From the NCBI GenBank assembly GCA_964389525.1, contig CAYMEX010000003.1, forward strand, positions 86,299-150,298: 64,000 nucleotides of DNA, given 5' to 3'. This document shows, one piece after another, positions 18,450-26,017 of the stretch. Position numbers and translations under genes: made by a program. How positions within the stretch are numbered: position 1 is the stretch's first letter; each line of letters opens with the position of its first letter. Origin of the DNA: JAFLTL01 sp964389525 (lineage in GTDB: Bacteria; Bacteroidota; Bacteroidia; Bacteroidales; Muribaculaceae). The notes under the pieces are model-generated. The model worked only from the letters and a program-made list of their open reading frames with translations. It had not been told where the DNA came from and ran no database searches.

Positions 18450-19472
18450 ATGGAAAACCCTTTCGACAGCATAAAAAAACAGATTGCCGACCGCAATGTG
18501 GCGCCGGTCTACTACATCCATGGCGAAGAAGGTTTCTTCATCGACGAGTATGTGAGGATCTTTTCCGAATACCTCCCTGAAGCCGACCGCCCTTTCAACA
18601 TGTTCACATTCTATGCTGCCGAGAAGACTCCCGACGACGTGATGGATATATGTCGCCGATATCCCATGATGGCCGACCGGCTTGTCGTGATAGTACGCGA
18701 AGCGCAGACGGCCGGAGGACGCTGGCTTAATAAACTCGCTTCATATGTCGCCGCTCCTTCTCCTTCCACACTTCTTGTTGTGGCTGCGCGTGGTGAGAAC
18801 CCGTCATGCAAGGAGTTTACCACAGCTCTGAAAAAAGGCAAAGGGGTCGACATGGAGTTCAAGAAAGAGAAAGAGGCACGCATCAATGCTTTGCTTGTCG
18901 ACTTCCTCGACTCACGTCATCTGCGCTATGAGCCTAAAGCCCTTGAGATGATCAGGGAGTTTGTAGGCACCGACTTGTCGCGTATCTACAACGAAGTTGC
19001 TAAAATGAGTGTGGCTCTTGGCGAGGGTGCTACAGTCACGCCTGAGAGTGTCGAGAGCCTTATAGGAGTCAGCACCGACTACAACAACTATGAGCTGAGG
19101 CGTGCCATTGCTTCACGTGATTATGTCAAAGCTGTCAAGATATCAAAATACTTTACTGCCAATCAGAAAAACAATCCCTGGGCTGTGACTTCGGCCACAC
19201 TCTTCGATCTTTTTTCTTCGGCACTTGTAGCATGCTACACGCCGGGTGGCGACCAGAATCTGATGAAAGCTCTCGGATTGCGCGGCACATGGCAGCTTTC
19301 CGACATTACCATCTGTAAGTCACGATACAATGCCTGGCAGCTCATCGACATTATCTCGCTTATAAGACGTTTTGATGCGGCGGCCAAAGGAAATGGAAGC
19401 CGACGCAACGCCTTCTTGCTGCAGGAAGAACTAATCATGGACATACTCACCTCTCCGGGGCGCCGTTCATGA
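18450..19472 (+). CDS. holA: DNA polymerase III subunit delta
   Basis: Clamp-loader subunit that opens the beta clamp. From the ATG at 18450 (MENPFDSIKKQIADRN) the protein is 340 residues. A longer frame reaches a TTG at 18408, which is less likely. The HolA pattern is clear: PVYYIHGEEGFFIDEY near 18-33, LLVVAARGENPSCK, and C-terminal helices with NNYELRRAIASRD. Another clamp-loader gene, dnaX, lies 8 kb away. Confidence 0.9.
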   Translation: MENPFDSIKKQIADRNVAPVYYIHGEEGFFIDEYVRIFSEYLPEADRPFNMFTFYAAEKTPDDVMDICRRYPMMADRLVVIVREAQTAGGRWLNKLASYVAAPSPSTLLVVAARGENPSCKEFTTALKKGKGVDMEFKKEKEARINALLVDFLDSRHLRYEPKALEMIREFVGTDLSRIYNEVAKMSVALGEGATVTPESVESLIGVSTDYNNYELRRAIASRDYVKAVKISKYFTANQKNNPWAVTSATLFDLFSSALVACYTPGGDQNLMKALGLRGTWQLSDITICKSRYNAWQLIDIISLIRRFDAAAKGNGSRRNAFLLQEELIMDILTSPGRRS

Positions 19473-19518
19473 TCTTTTGTGTGTTTCAACTGTTATATAC
19501 TTACCTAAACTACTTTCT

Positions 19519-20382
19519 ATGAAGAAAACATCATTCCTTATTATTGCCATGCTTTGTGCGTTTATTCCCTCTGTCTATGCGCAGAGCACTGTTTCCGTCT
19601 CAGGCAAGGCCGACCTCTCTATCGTACCCGACGAGGTGCATCTGCTCCTGACAGAAAAAGAATATCATCAGATAGATTTCAAAGGTAAGATTTTCGTTGA
19701 CTACGGCGATTACTCTTCCAACATAGTGTTTGATCAGTCGCTTTTCGACTCGACACTGCCCGATGCAAAATTCCAGTTTAAGGTAGGCGACAAGGTTTAT
19801 GAGGGCAGGAAGAAAGATATAAAATACACTCTTGTCGACATAGCCACACTTGAAGACCGTGTCATTCGCGCGGCCGACAAAGCCGGTCTTACCAAAGACG
19901 ACATAAACATATCGGAGCTTGGCGACTATTGGCGTTGGCGCAATGCACCATATCTCGTATCAAAACAATATGACATAAAGCTCACCGACCCGGCTCAGCT
20001 CGCCAAATTCATCTCAGCTCTCGACAAACAGGGAGTAGCCTCTATGTCATTCGGCGAGATGAAAAACAAGGATATGGAGCAGTACGACCGCAAAGGGCGT
20101 GTGCAGGCACTTGAGAATGCGCGCGACAAAGCCGCATATATGGTGCAGACTTACAACGGCACTCTTGGCGAGCCACAGCAGATTGTCGACGGCAACATGC
20201 CCGTAATGACCACTGTAGTGCAGCCACGCATGTTCAAGTCTGCCGCGATGATGAACGACATGGCTGTGAGTGAATCCGTTATGGATGCGGGCGGCGCATC
20301 GCTTGAGTCGCTCAACACATTCCCGCTGATTAAGAAAACCTACAACGTAAGCGTCATCTTCACCGCCACCTACAACCAATAA
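19519..20382 (+). CDS. SIMPL domain (DUF541) exported protein
   Basis: From the ATG at 19519 the protein is 287 residues with a cleavable signal peptide (MKKTSFLIIAMLCAFIPSVYA). The mature part opens with STVSVSGKADLSIVPDEV, the usual SIMPL-domain start, and has a long helix near residues 185-215. Such proteins are envelope-associated with no settled biochemical role. It follows holA by 46 bp, so they may share a transcript. Confidence 0.8.
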   Translation: MKKTSFLIIAMLCAFIPSVYAQSTVSVSGKADLSIVPDEVHLLLTEKEYHQIDFKGKIFVDYGDYSSNIVFDQSLFDSTLPDAKFQFKVGDKVYEGRKKDIKYTLVDIATLEDRVIRAADKAGLTKDDINISELGDYWRWRNAPYLVSKQYDIKLTDPAQLAKFISALDKQGVASMSFGEMKNKDMEQYDRKGRVQALENARDKAAYMVQTYNGTLGEPQQIVDGNMPVMTTVVQPRMFKSAAMMNDMAVSESVMDAGGASLESLNTFPLIKKTYNVSVIFTATYNQ

Positions 20383-20524
20383 TTAATAAATCTGCGATTT
20401 ACGTAGGGGCGTGCGACAGTACGCCCACATCAAAGCCCGTGAACGGGCGTCACATATTTAGCACCGCGTCCGGTCGAGGCATCGCAGATGCCGCAACCCG
20501 GCGCAGCCGGAGCCTAACCCAAAC

Positions 20525-20912
20525 CCGCCACTCCGTCGAAGACGGATGATAATGCAAAGCCCCACATCGAGCGTGGTAAGCGCGATGGTGTGGGATATTA
20601 TCGTTTTGATAAACCATGGCCTCGAAGATATCGATTTTTCCCCTTTCTCCCGCTACAATCGGATGTAACATAATGCCTGAAAGGCATTTAAAGATAATAG
20701 CCGGGTACACCGTCAGGTGTGCCCGGTAAAAAGAGGCCCGTTAAGCGTGTCTGAAAGACACCTTGTTACACACACCGCCCGAGCCAACTACATCTAAGGC
20801 ATCGCAGATGCCATAACCCGGCGAAGCCGGAGCCTAACCCCATCCTGTGAGCATAGCGAACAGGGTGGGGATTACGCCTACCCCCGTCACCCAGTCTCGC
20901 AGAGACTGAACC
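20525..20912. repeat. 388 bp repeat block, first copy
   Basis: This block recurs at 21517-21904 in the same orientation, 992 bp away, with scattered substitutions and equal length. It contains TCCGTC, AATGCCT, CCGGGTACACC, GTGTCT, GGCATC, CCGGC, CCCCATCC and CAGTCTC hairpins in order. Confidence 0.85.
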
Positions 20913-21516
20913 GATCCCTCATATACCGGCGCGGTATGCGACACACCTTCATGCCGATCCCGCAACGCGTGCGACAGTACGCCCACATCAAAGCCCGTGA
21001 AACGGGCGTCACATATTTAGCACCGGGTGACCGGAGGGAACCCGGTGTAAGACGCATCCCGGATCAGAGCTGCGGAGCTGCGACACAATATTCTGAATCG
21101 GGTGTTATTCGTTACCTCGACACCAGTTGCTTTCGTCATACGGCGTGCGTCCGCCTCAGGTGCGATCCCAGGCATTTTTATAACCGCGTCCGGTCAAGGC
21201 ATCGCAGATGCCGCAACCCGGCGCAGCCGGAGCCTAACCCCATCCTGTGAGCATAGCGAACAGGGTGGGGATAAGCCTACCCCCGGTAACCAGTCTCGCA
21301 GAGACTGAACCCGTACCAAAGCACCGTAAAAGTAAGCCCCAGGCGACCGCAGGATGCCTGGGGTACAAGATGACACATGATATAGAGCCTCGGAGAGGCG
21401 ATGTAATTCTATCTACATTTATCACGAGACAATTCAGGCTGGTTTATAAATGCCTGAAAGGCATTTATAAAAGAGGCTCGTCAATCGTGTCTGAAAGACA
21501 CCTTGTTGTACACGAT

Positions 21517-21904
21517 CCGCCACTCCGTCGAAGACGGATGATAATGCAAAGCCCCACATCGAGCGCGGTAAGCGCGATGGTGTGGGGTATGATAGTTTTG
21601 ATAAACCACGGCCTCGAAGAGGTCGATTTTTCCCCTTTCTCCCGCTACAATCGGGCGTAACATAATGCCTGAAAGGCATTTAAAAAAAATAGCCGGGTAC
21701 ACCGTCAGGTGTGCCCGGTAAAAAGAGGCCCGTTAAGCGTGTCTGAAAGACACCTTGTTACACACACCGCCCGAGCCAACTACATCTAAGGCATCGCAGA
21801 TGCCGCAACCCGGCGCAGCCGGAGCCTAACCCCATCCTGTGAGCATGGCGAACAGGGTGGGGATTAAGCCTACCCCCGTCACCCAGTCTCGCAGAGACTG
21901 AACC
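21517..21904. repeat. 388 bp repeat block, second copy
   Basis: Same length and order as 20525-20912. Differences include a CCGGC hairpin loop of GCA here versus GAA in the first copy, and TGTGGGG here versus TGTGGGA. The latter makes the pairing with CCCCACA complete in this copy. Confidence 0.85.
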
Positions 21905-21959
21905 CGTACCAAAGCGCCGTAATAGTAAGCCCCAGGCGACCGTTAGGAAGCCTGGGGCA
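21788..21959. repeat. 172 bp direct repeat on the left of the C10 peptidase operon
   Basis: Runs from the GGCATC-GCA-GATGCC unit to a CCCCAGGC/GCCTGGGG hairpin. A same-length, same-orientation copy lies at 24346-24517 beyond the C10 operon, 2,558 bp away. Confidence 0.85.
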
Positions 21960-22019
21960 CAAGATGATACACAACATAGGGCCTCGGAAAGAGGATGTAG
22001 ATTCCTTATTATCGGATGT

Positions 22020-22664
22020 TTATTCTTTCACAGTGTATGTGCCGTCGTCGTGTCGCACAAGCGTTATTTCGGAGTAGGGTGAAACATAGTCTTCGTCAGT
22101 GTAATATTTCCCATCTTCATAGTTGTAGTATGTTCTACCGACGTTCTTTTTTATCGGAATCTCCACACCTTTGTAGGTATATTCTATAGCGCCCTTTCCA
22201 TTCCAGTCATAGTCGATACATTTTCCTCTGAATACAATTTCTTCGGCATCATCTTTAAAGACTTTGAATTGCTGTATTACAAAGTCATCCGTATAAATAT
22301 ATGCCAGATTTGCACCGATCATGAAAAACTTTGGAGCAAGGCCGCCGGATCCAAGACTATGTGTAAATGTACCATAATTGCATGTTTCAGTTATAGTGTA
22401 TTCTTTTTGAGAAACACTCATATTGCACCATTTATCGACTAAATCATTACCTGCTTCATTTTCAATGTAAACATACAAAGTAAAATAATAATCGGCATCG
22501 GGAATAACCTCCATGTCATTAATACCATCTTTTTCTGTCTCCCTTGAGATTTCTTTTTTCTCGTGATATTTGACAATATCTTCCTCACACGATGTGAGAC
22601 CTGTGAATGCCACCACTCCCAGCAGCATCCACAACATCAGTTTAATCTGTTTAATACTTTTCAT
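22020..22664 (-). CDS. Lipoprotein encoded with a C10 peptidase, possible inhibitor or partner
   Basis: A 214-residue predicted lipoprotein (lipobox LTSC, Cys26) that I do not recognise as a named family. The mature part is acidic near its N-terminus and then beta-rich and aromatic, ending in a Tyr/Asp-rich stretch (YYNYEDGKYYTDEDY). Its ATG overlaps the stop of the C10 peptidase gene (ATGA), so the two are translationally coupled. C10 peptidases in streptococci and Bacteroides fragilis are often encoded beside a proteinaceous inhibitor. That makes an inhibitor role plausible, but nothing in the sequence proves it. A paralogue without a peptidase lies at 53670-54314. Codon usage is AT-rich compared with neighbours. 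Confidence 0.75.
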   Translation of the reverse strand: MKSIKQIKLMLWMLLGVVAFTGLTSCEEDIVKYHEKKEISRETEKDGINDMEVIPDADYYFTLYVYIENEAGNDLVDKWCNMSVSQKEYTITETCNYGTFTHSLGSGGLAPKFFMIGANLAYIYTDDFVIQQFKVFKDDAEEIVFRGKCIDYDWNGKGAIEYTYKGVEIPIKKNVGRTYYNYEDGKYYTDEDYVSPYSEITLVRHDDGTYTVKE

Positions 22665-23959
22665 CTCTTTATCCCTGAAATTATTATATTATTTGAATTG
22701 AACTCAAAAGTAGAGAAATTTTTATATTGACCTGATTCACCATTGTTTGTGCCATCACATAAATAGTATGCATCACTCTTGCCACCCCATCCGAGATTAA
22801 AATGGAGATACGTGTATATCACAGAGTTATTACGGGTGAATGCATACTCTCCTGTATCTGCATTAAAATAATCATAAGCCGTAGAGAAATTATCGTATCC
22901 GTCCACAACCCATGCATGTCCTCCCCTATATCCTGTTCCCCTTAGGTATACAGGTCCTTCATAATTAATAGAGAATATACATTTTGACAGCGAGAAACTT
23001 GCTAATTCTGCATTATTATAGCCCATTTCTTTGAAACCTATTTCAGCATCAAAATAGGTTGCGCCTGATGCATCAATATCGTAATCCATATTAACTAATA
23101 CGCCTATATTGTGCAAAAGATGGGCAATGTCATATAATCCAATATCTGAAACATAACTATGGCTTGATTTTTTAAGCATATCATCCCAGTTGTAAGTATG
23201 GTCGCTCATATTTTGAGGCCATTTATGATATGAGCATATCTGCCCCATAGCTATTGCGACGCAACCAACTAATGCATGTTTGTTATTATATATAGGACAT
23301 TGACTATTATAAGGTTCTCCTTGTTCCCAATGTGTTTTCAACAAAGGTCCTTTGATATCGTGAACGTCTTTAGGGTAATACTTATATAAAACACCATTTA
23401 TTACTTCTTCTCCTCCAATCCCTGATGGTGGGCCTGGATCTGATGGTGCACGCGATATATTAGTCTGTTGATAAATTGCTTCACTACGTCGTGGGGCATC
23501 TGCCATTGTGGCTATGGCATTTTCAAGATATATTTTTACACCGGGGTTGTCTTCGGCATCAAACTCTCCTGTCGGAGAATATACGTAGATTTTATTATCA
23601 ATCTCGCGGTCAGCAGCTATGAGTGAAAATCCACCATTTTCAAAATTAACGAGATAAAATGTCGTATCAATTGCCGATGTTCTTGAAATATGATGAGTGT
23701 CTAACAAAGATATATCTGACACAGTGCGTGCGACTTCGCCTCTTGATTTATCTTCATTGTTATCAAGCAGAGCCATAAATGCCGAAGCTATGTCGCCTGC
23801 TTCTTCAGCCGACAAATATCTTTCAGATATTATCTGATTATCAACCACATTTTGTGATTGATTCGATGTGACATCCACAGGAAACTCCGGTTCTATGTCA
23901 TGGGTTGTACACCCCGTTGCAAGCAGGACAAACAACGGTATTAGAAATCGGTGTTTCAT
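22661..23959 (-). CDS. C10 family (streptopain-like) cysteine peptidase, lipoprotein
   Basis: Predicted lipoprotein cysteine peptidase of the SpeB family, 432 residues. Lipobox LATGC puts the anchor at Cys17. A pro-domain (about 45-160) contains the FSLIAADREI segment typical of Spi/C10 pro-regions. The mature domain has GCVAIAMGQI with the catalytic Cys233, GGHAWVVDGYD with the catalytic His348, and LGWGGKSDAYY after it, so the enzyme looks active. The downstream lipoprotein gene overlaps by four bases. The gene is notably AT-rich and flanked by 172 bp direct repeats, which suggests transfer or local copying. Confidence 0.9.
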   Translation of the reverse strand: MKHRFLIPLFVLLATGCTTHDIEPEFPVDVTSNQSQNVVDNQIISERYLSAEEAGDIASAFMALLDNNEDKSRGEVARTVSDISLLDTHHISRTSAIDTTFYLVNFENGGFSLIAADREIDNKIYVYSPTGEFDAEDNPGVKIYLENAIATMADAPRRSEAIYQQTNISRAPSDPGPPSGIGGEEVINGVLYKYYPKDVHDIKGPLLKTHWEQGEPYNSQCPIYNNKHALVGCVAIAMGQICSYHKWPQNMSDHTYNWDDMLKKSSHSYVSDIGLYDIAHLLHNIGVLVNMDYDIDASGATYFDAEIGFKEMGYNNAELASFSLSKCIFSINYEGPVYLRGTGYRGGHAWVVDGYDNFSTAYDYFNADTGEYAFTRNNSVIYTYLHFNLGWGGKSDAYYLCDGTNNGESGQYKNFSTFEFNSNNIIISGIKR

Positions 23960-24010
23960 AATGTGAATGATTTAAGTTTAAAACTAATTGTTTCAGAAGC
24001 AATAAGATTA

Positions 24011-24120
24011 CTTCCGCCCGCAATGTATAAAATATTATTTTAAAATACAAATATTATTAAAAATATTTTATAATTATTTTTATATGATACATATATAGAC
24101 AATATAGTATCATTACTATT
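24011..24120 (-). promoter_or_regulatory. AT-rich upstream region of the C10 operon, shared with the orphan paralogue
   Basis: On the minus strand this block ends in ATACATTGCGGGCGGAAG before the C10 gene leader. A clearly homologous block lies at 53513-53623 upstream of the paralogous lipoprotein gene. An AATATTTG element in it, close to the TAnnTTTG -7 box, is kept in both copies. It probably carries the promoter. Confidence 0.6.
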
Positions 24121-24538
24121 CATGCGGACGCATATGAGATAAAGTATAGATTATCAGGTAAAAACTCATGATTTGTATATCTAACTCAATTTCAGTCAGT
24201 ACGTAGAGGGGTGCGCCATTATCATACTGGCGTGCGCTCCATGATAGTAGTGATGCACGGTTCATGCGTCCACCTAAAAATCACATATTTAAATCACTAC
24301 GTAGCCCGTGAAACTGGCGTCACATATTTAGCACCGCGTGAGGTCAAGGCATCGCAGATGCCGCAACCCGGCGAAGCCGGAGCCTAACCCCATCCTGTGA
24401 GCATAGCGAACAGGGTGGGGATTACGCCTACCCCCGACAACCAGTCTCGTAGAGACTGAACCCGTACAAAAGCGCCGTAATAGTAAGCCCCAGGCGACCG
24501 TTAGGAAGTCTGGGGCATCCGCATCGTGGTGATGCCGA
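24121..24538. repeat. Repeat block between the C10 operon and the CDP-alcohol transferase gene
   Basis: Contains decayed units (24209-24330, for example a damaged GACGCACG hairpin) and then intact ones: GGCATC-GCA-GATGCC at 24348-24362, CCGGC-GAA-GCCGG at 24368-24380, the CCCCATCC hairpin at 24388-24420 and CAGTCTC-GTA-GAGACTG at 24442-24458. No gene is seen. Confidence 0.8.
24346..24517. repeat. 172 bp direct repeat on the right of the C10 peptidase operon
   Basis: Same unit order and length as 21788-21959, with differences such as a GAA instead of GCA loop and a GTA instead of GCA loop. With its partner it brackets the two-gene operon and its promoter. Confidence 0.85.
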
Positions 24539-25465
24539 TCAAATCTCCTCTATCTTTTTAGAGAACTTACGGCATATCCGTTCATGTCTGATTATCATGT
24601 AAAGCATGATAAAGTTGAACACAGTAAGTTCGGCGGCGAAATACAGCCACGGCATTTTCAGGATCAGCGACACGAAAAGCGTTATGGCTCGCCAGTTGAA
24701 AGTGAGGATATTGGTGTATTTCATCAGAGGCTTCGATGCCGCTCTGAACTCATCTCTGAACCACTGGGGTATGTTTCCGTCGGGCCATTTCTGTTTTATG
24801 TCGTGGCGAAGCTTCTGCATCGAAGGGCTCGTGCTCTCCTGCTGCTTGGTGTAGCCGATATAAAATGTAAGAGTAAGACGCTTGAACCATTGGCTCTTGG
24901 GAGTTTCGGCAAGTTGCTTTTTCAGTTCGGCCGAGTTGTCAAGCTCACTCTTTCCATTGACAAAGAAAAGATGAAATTGACGGTAGGTGTCGGCCATTGC
25001 CGCCTGTTTGCCATGGCATATGCCGGCTGCTACAGCCATTGCCCATATGGCCCACGGATACTGGCTGAAGAACTGCGACGTATGCGGTTCTCTCAGGCAT
25101 ATTGCCACATATATGGCGGCAAACCACAGGTCACCGGCTACGCCGTCGAGTATGCGGCCGAGCTGCGAGTACTGTTTGGTCATGCGGGCAAGCTGGCCGT
25201 CGGCGCTGTCATAGGAGTTGGCCCATATAAGCAGAAGCATTCCGATCATATTGACCCAAATGTCATTATAATACATCATTATGCCCGCTCCAACGCCGAG
25301 AAATATCGATGCAATAGTGATGGTGTTAGGGTGGATACCAAGTTTACGGGCTATAAGCGCCCACGCGTAGCCGACAGGACGATAGAAACACAGGTCGATG
25401 GTTTCCTCGGTATCTGAGCTTTTGAGAGTGCTTTTATAACCTTCTTTCAGTTCCTTGAAATTCAT
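24539..25465 (-). CDS. CDP-alcohol phosphatidyltransferase family membrane protein
   Basis: Integral membrane enzyme (308 aa) of the family that joins a CDP-activated lipid or alcohol to a polar acceptor. The signature lies at 86-112: D86, D89-G90, A93-R94, G103 and D107 are placed as expected. The eighth position, normally Asp111, is Gly with Asp at 112. Several hydrophobic segments surround the motif and more lie near the C-terminus. It is last in a tight operon with GtrA (7 bp) and ATP-grasp genes, which suggests synthesis of a decorated lipid or surface polymer. The head group is unknown; an inositol-type lipid is one possibility, but no inositol-phosphate synthase gene is in the window. 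Confidence 0.8.
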   Translation of the reverse strand: MNFKELKEGYKSTLKSSDTEETIDLCFYRPVGYAWALIARKLGIHPNTITIASIFLGVGAGIMMYYNDIWVNMIGMLLLIWANSYDSADGQLARMTKQYSQLGRILDGVAGDLWFAAIYVAICLREPHTSQFFSQYPWAIWAMAVAAGICHGKQAAMADTYRQFHLFFVNGKSELDNSAELKKQLAETPKSQWFKRLTLTFYIGYTKQQESTSPSMQKLRHDIKQKWPDGNIPQWFRDEFRAASKPLMKYTNILTFNWRAITLFVSLILKMPWLYFAAELTVFNFIMLYMIIRHERICRKFSKKIEEI

Positions 25466-25472
25466 ATGCTGC

Positions 25473-26012
25473 TTATTTCTTGTTATGGTGTATGCGTCCG
25501 TGCATGACGAAATTAGTCATTGCGAGCGCTATATTGTCAAATCGGGTCTTTCGGTAAACGAAATATCGCTGAAGTGTGAAGTTGAAGCCGAGCGACACTA
25601 TGATGGCGACAAGCAGACGTGCTGCCGTGAAATATCCGTCAGGTTTAAATCCGATGGTCTCGAGCAGATGCCAGCGGCATAGAATCCAGTACATCAGCTG
25701 TGTGCCGCCAGCATTGAGAAGAAGACTTCCAACCCACACCAGCGAGAATTTTGCCGCAAGAGCTTTCCACGGGCAGTCATCGACTCTGAACGTAAACCGG
25801 TAATTGAGCATGAAATTCACCACGCCGCCGGCGATCGCGCCGATTGCCGCTGAAATGAGGGGAGTGAGAAAAAGCCATTTAAACATGACAAAACTCACCA
25901 CGAAGTCGACAAGACCCGATGTCTGCGCCGAAACACCCGATCTCAGAAAAGTGCTCATGAAATCATTGCTGTAGACCAGATGACGGCCTATATGCTTGAT
26001 TTTTTTATGCAT
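25473..26012 (-). CDS. GtrA-like family membrane protein
   Basis: A 179-residue protein with four predicted membrane helices (about 34-52, 55-75, 90-112, 130-150) and the GtrA pattern FMLNYRFTF after helix two. GtrA-type proteins are thought to help move lipid-linked sugars across the membrane in glycan modification. It sits between the ATP-grasp gene (5 bp) and the CDP-alcohol transferase gene (7 bp), so it is certainly co-transcribed. The transported lipid is not known. Confidence 0.85.
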   Translation of the reverse strand: MHKKIKHIGRHLVYSNDFMSTFLRSGVSAQTSGLVDFVVSFVMFKWLFLTPLISAAIGAIAGGVVNFMLNYRFTFRVDDCPWKALAAKFSLVWVGSLLLNAGGTQLMYWILCRWHLLETIGFKPDGYFTAARLLVAIIVSLGFNFTLQRYFVYRKTRFDNIALAMTNFVMHGRIHHNKK

Positions 26013-26017
26013 ATTTT

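Larger units (their letters stand above)
20383..22019. repeat. 1.6 kb field of hairpin repeats between the SIMPL gene and the C10 operon
   Basis: No credible gene. Units recur in order: GGGCGT/ACGCCC at 20407, GGCATC-GCA-GATGCC at 20478, 20798 and 21198, CCGGC-GNA-GCCGG at 20498, 20818 and 21218, TCCGTC-GAA-GACGGA at 20532 and 21524, AATGCCT-GAA-AGGCATT at 20672, GTGTCT-GAA-AGACAC at 20747 and 21487, CCGGGTACACC/GGTGTGCCCGG at 20701, CAGTCTC-GCA-GAGACTG at 20892 and 21291, GCCCGT-GAA-ACGGGC at 20993, GCCTC-GGA-GAGGC at 21387 and CCCCAGGC/GCCTGGGG at 21337. One copy at 21443-21471 has a 13-bp perfect stem around GAA. Apparent ORFs here are products of the repeats. Confidence 0.85.

Noticed and set aside
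20450..21702. Small ORFs in the 1.6 kb repeat field
   Set aside because: Same repeat-derived peptides as at 7.8 kb; no codon-level conservation between copies.
20383..22019. CRISPR array
   Set aside because: The repeats are of many kinds, are themselves hairpins, lack regular spacers and have no cas genes near.
20383..24538. Integrated mobile element carrying the C10 operon
   Set aside because: No integrase, transposase, tRNA target or terminal inverted repeats. Only the direct repeats support mobility, and that is reported as a finding.
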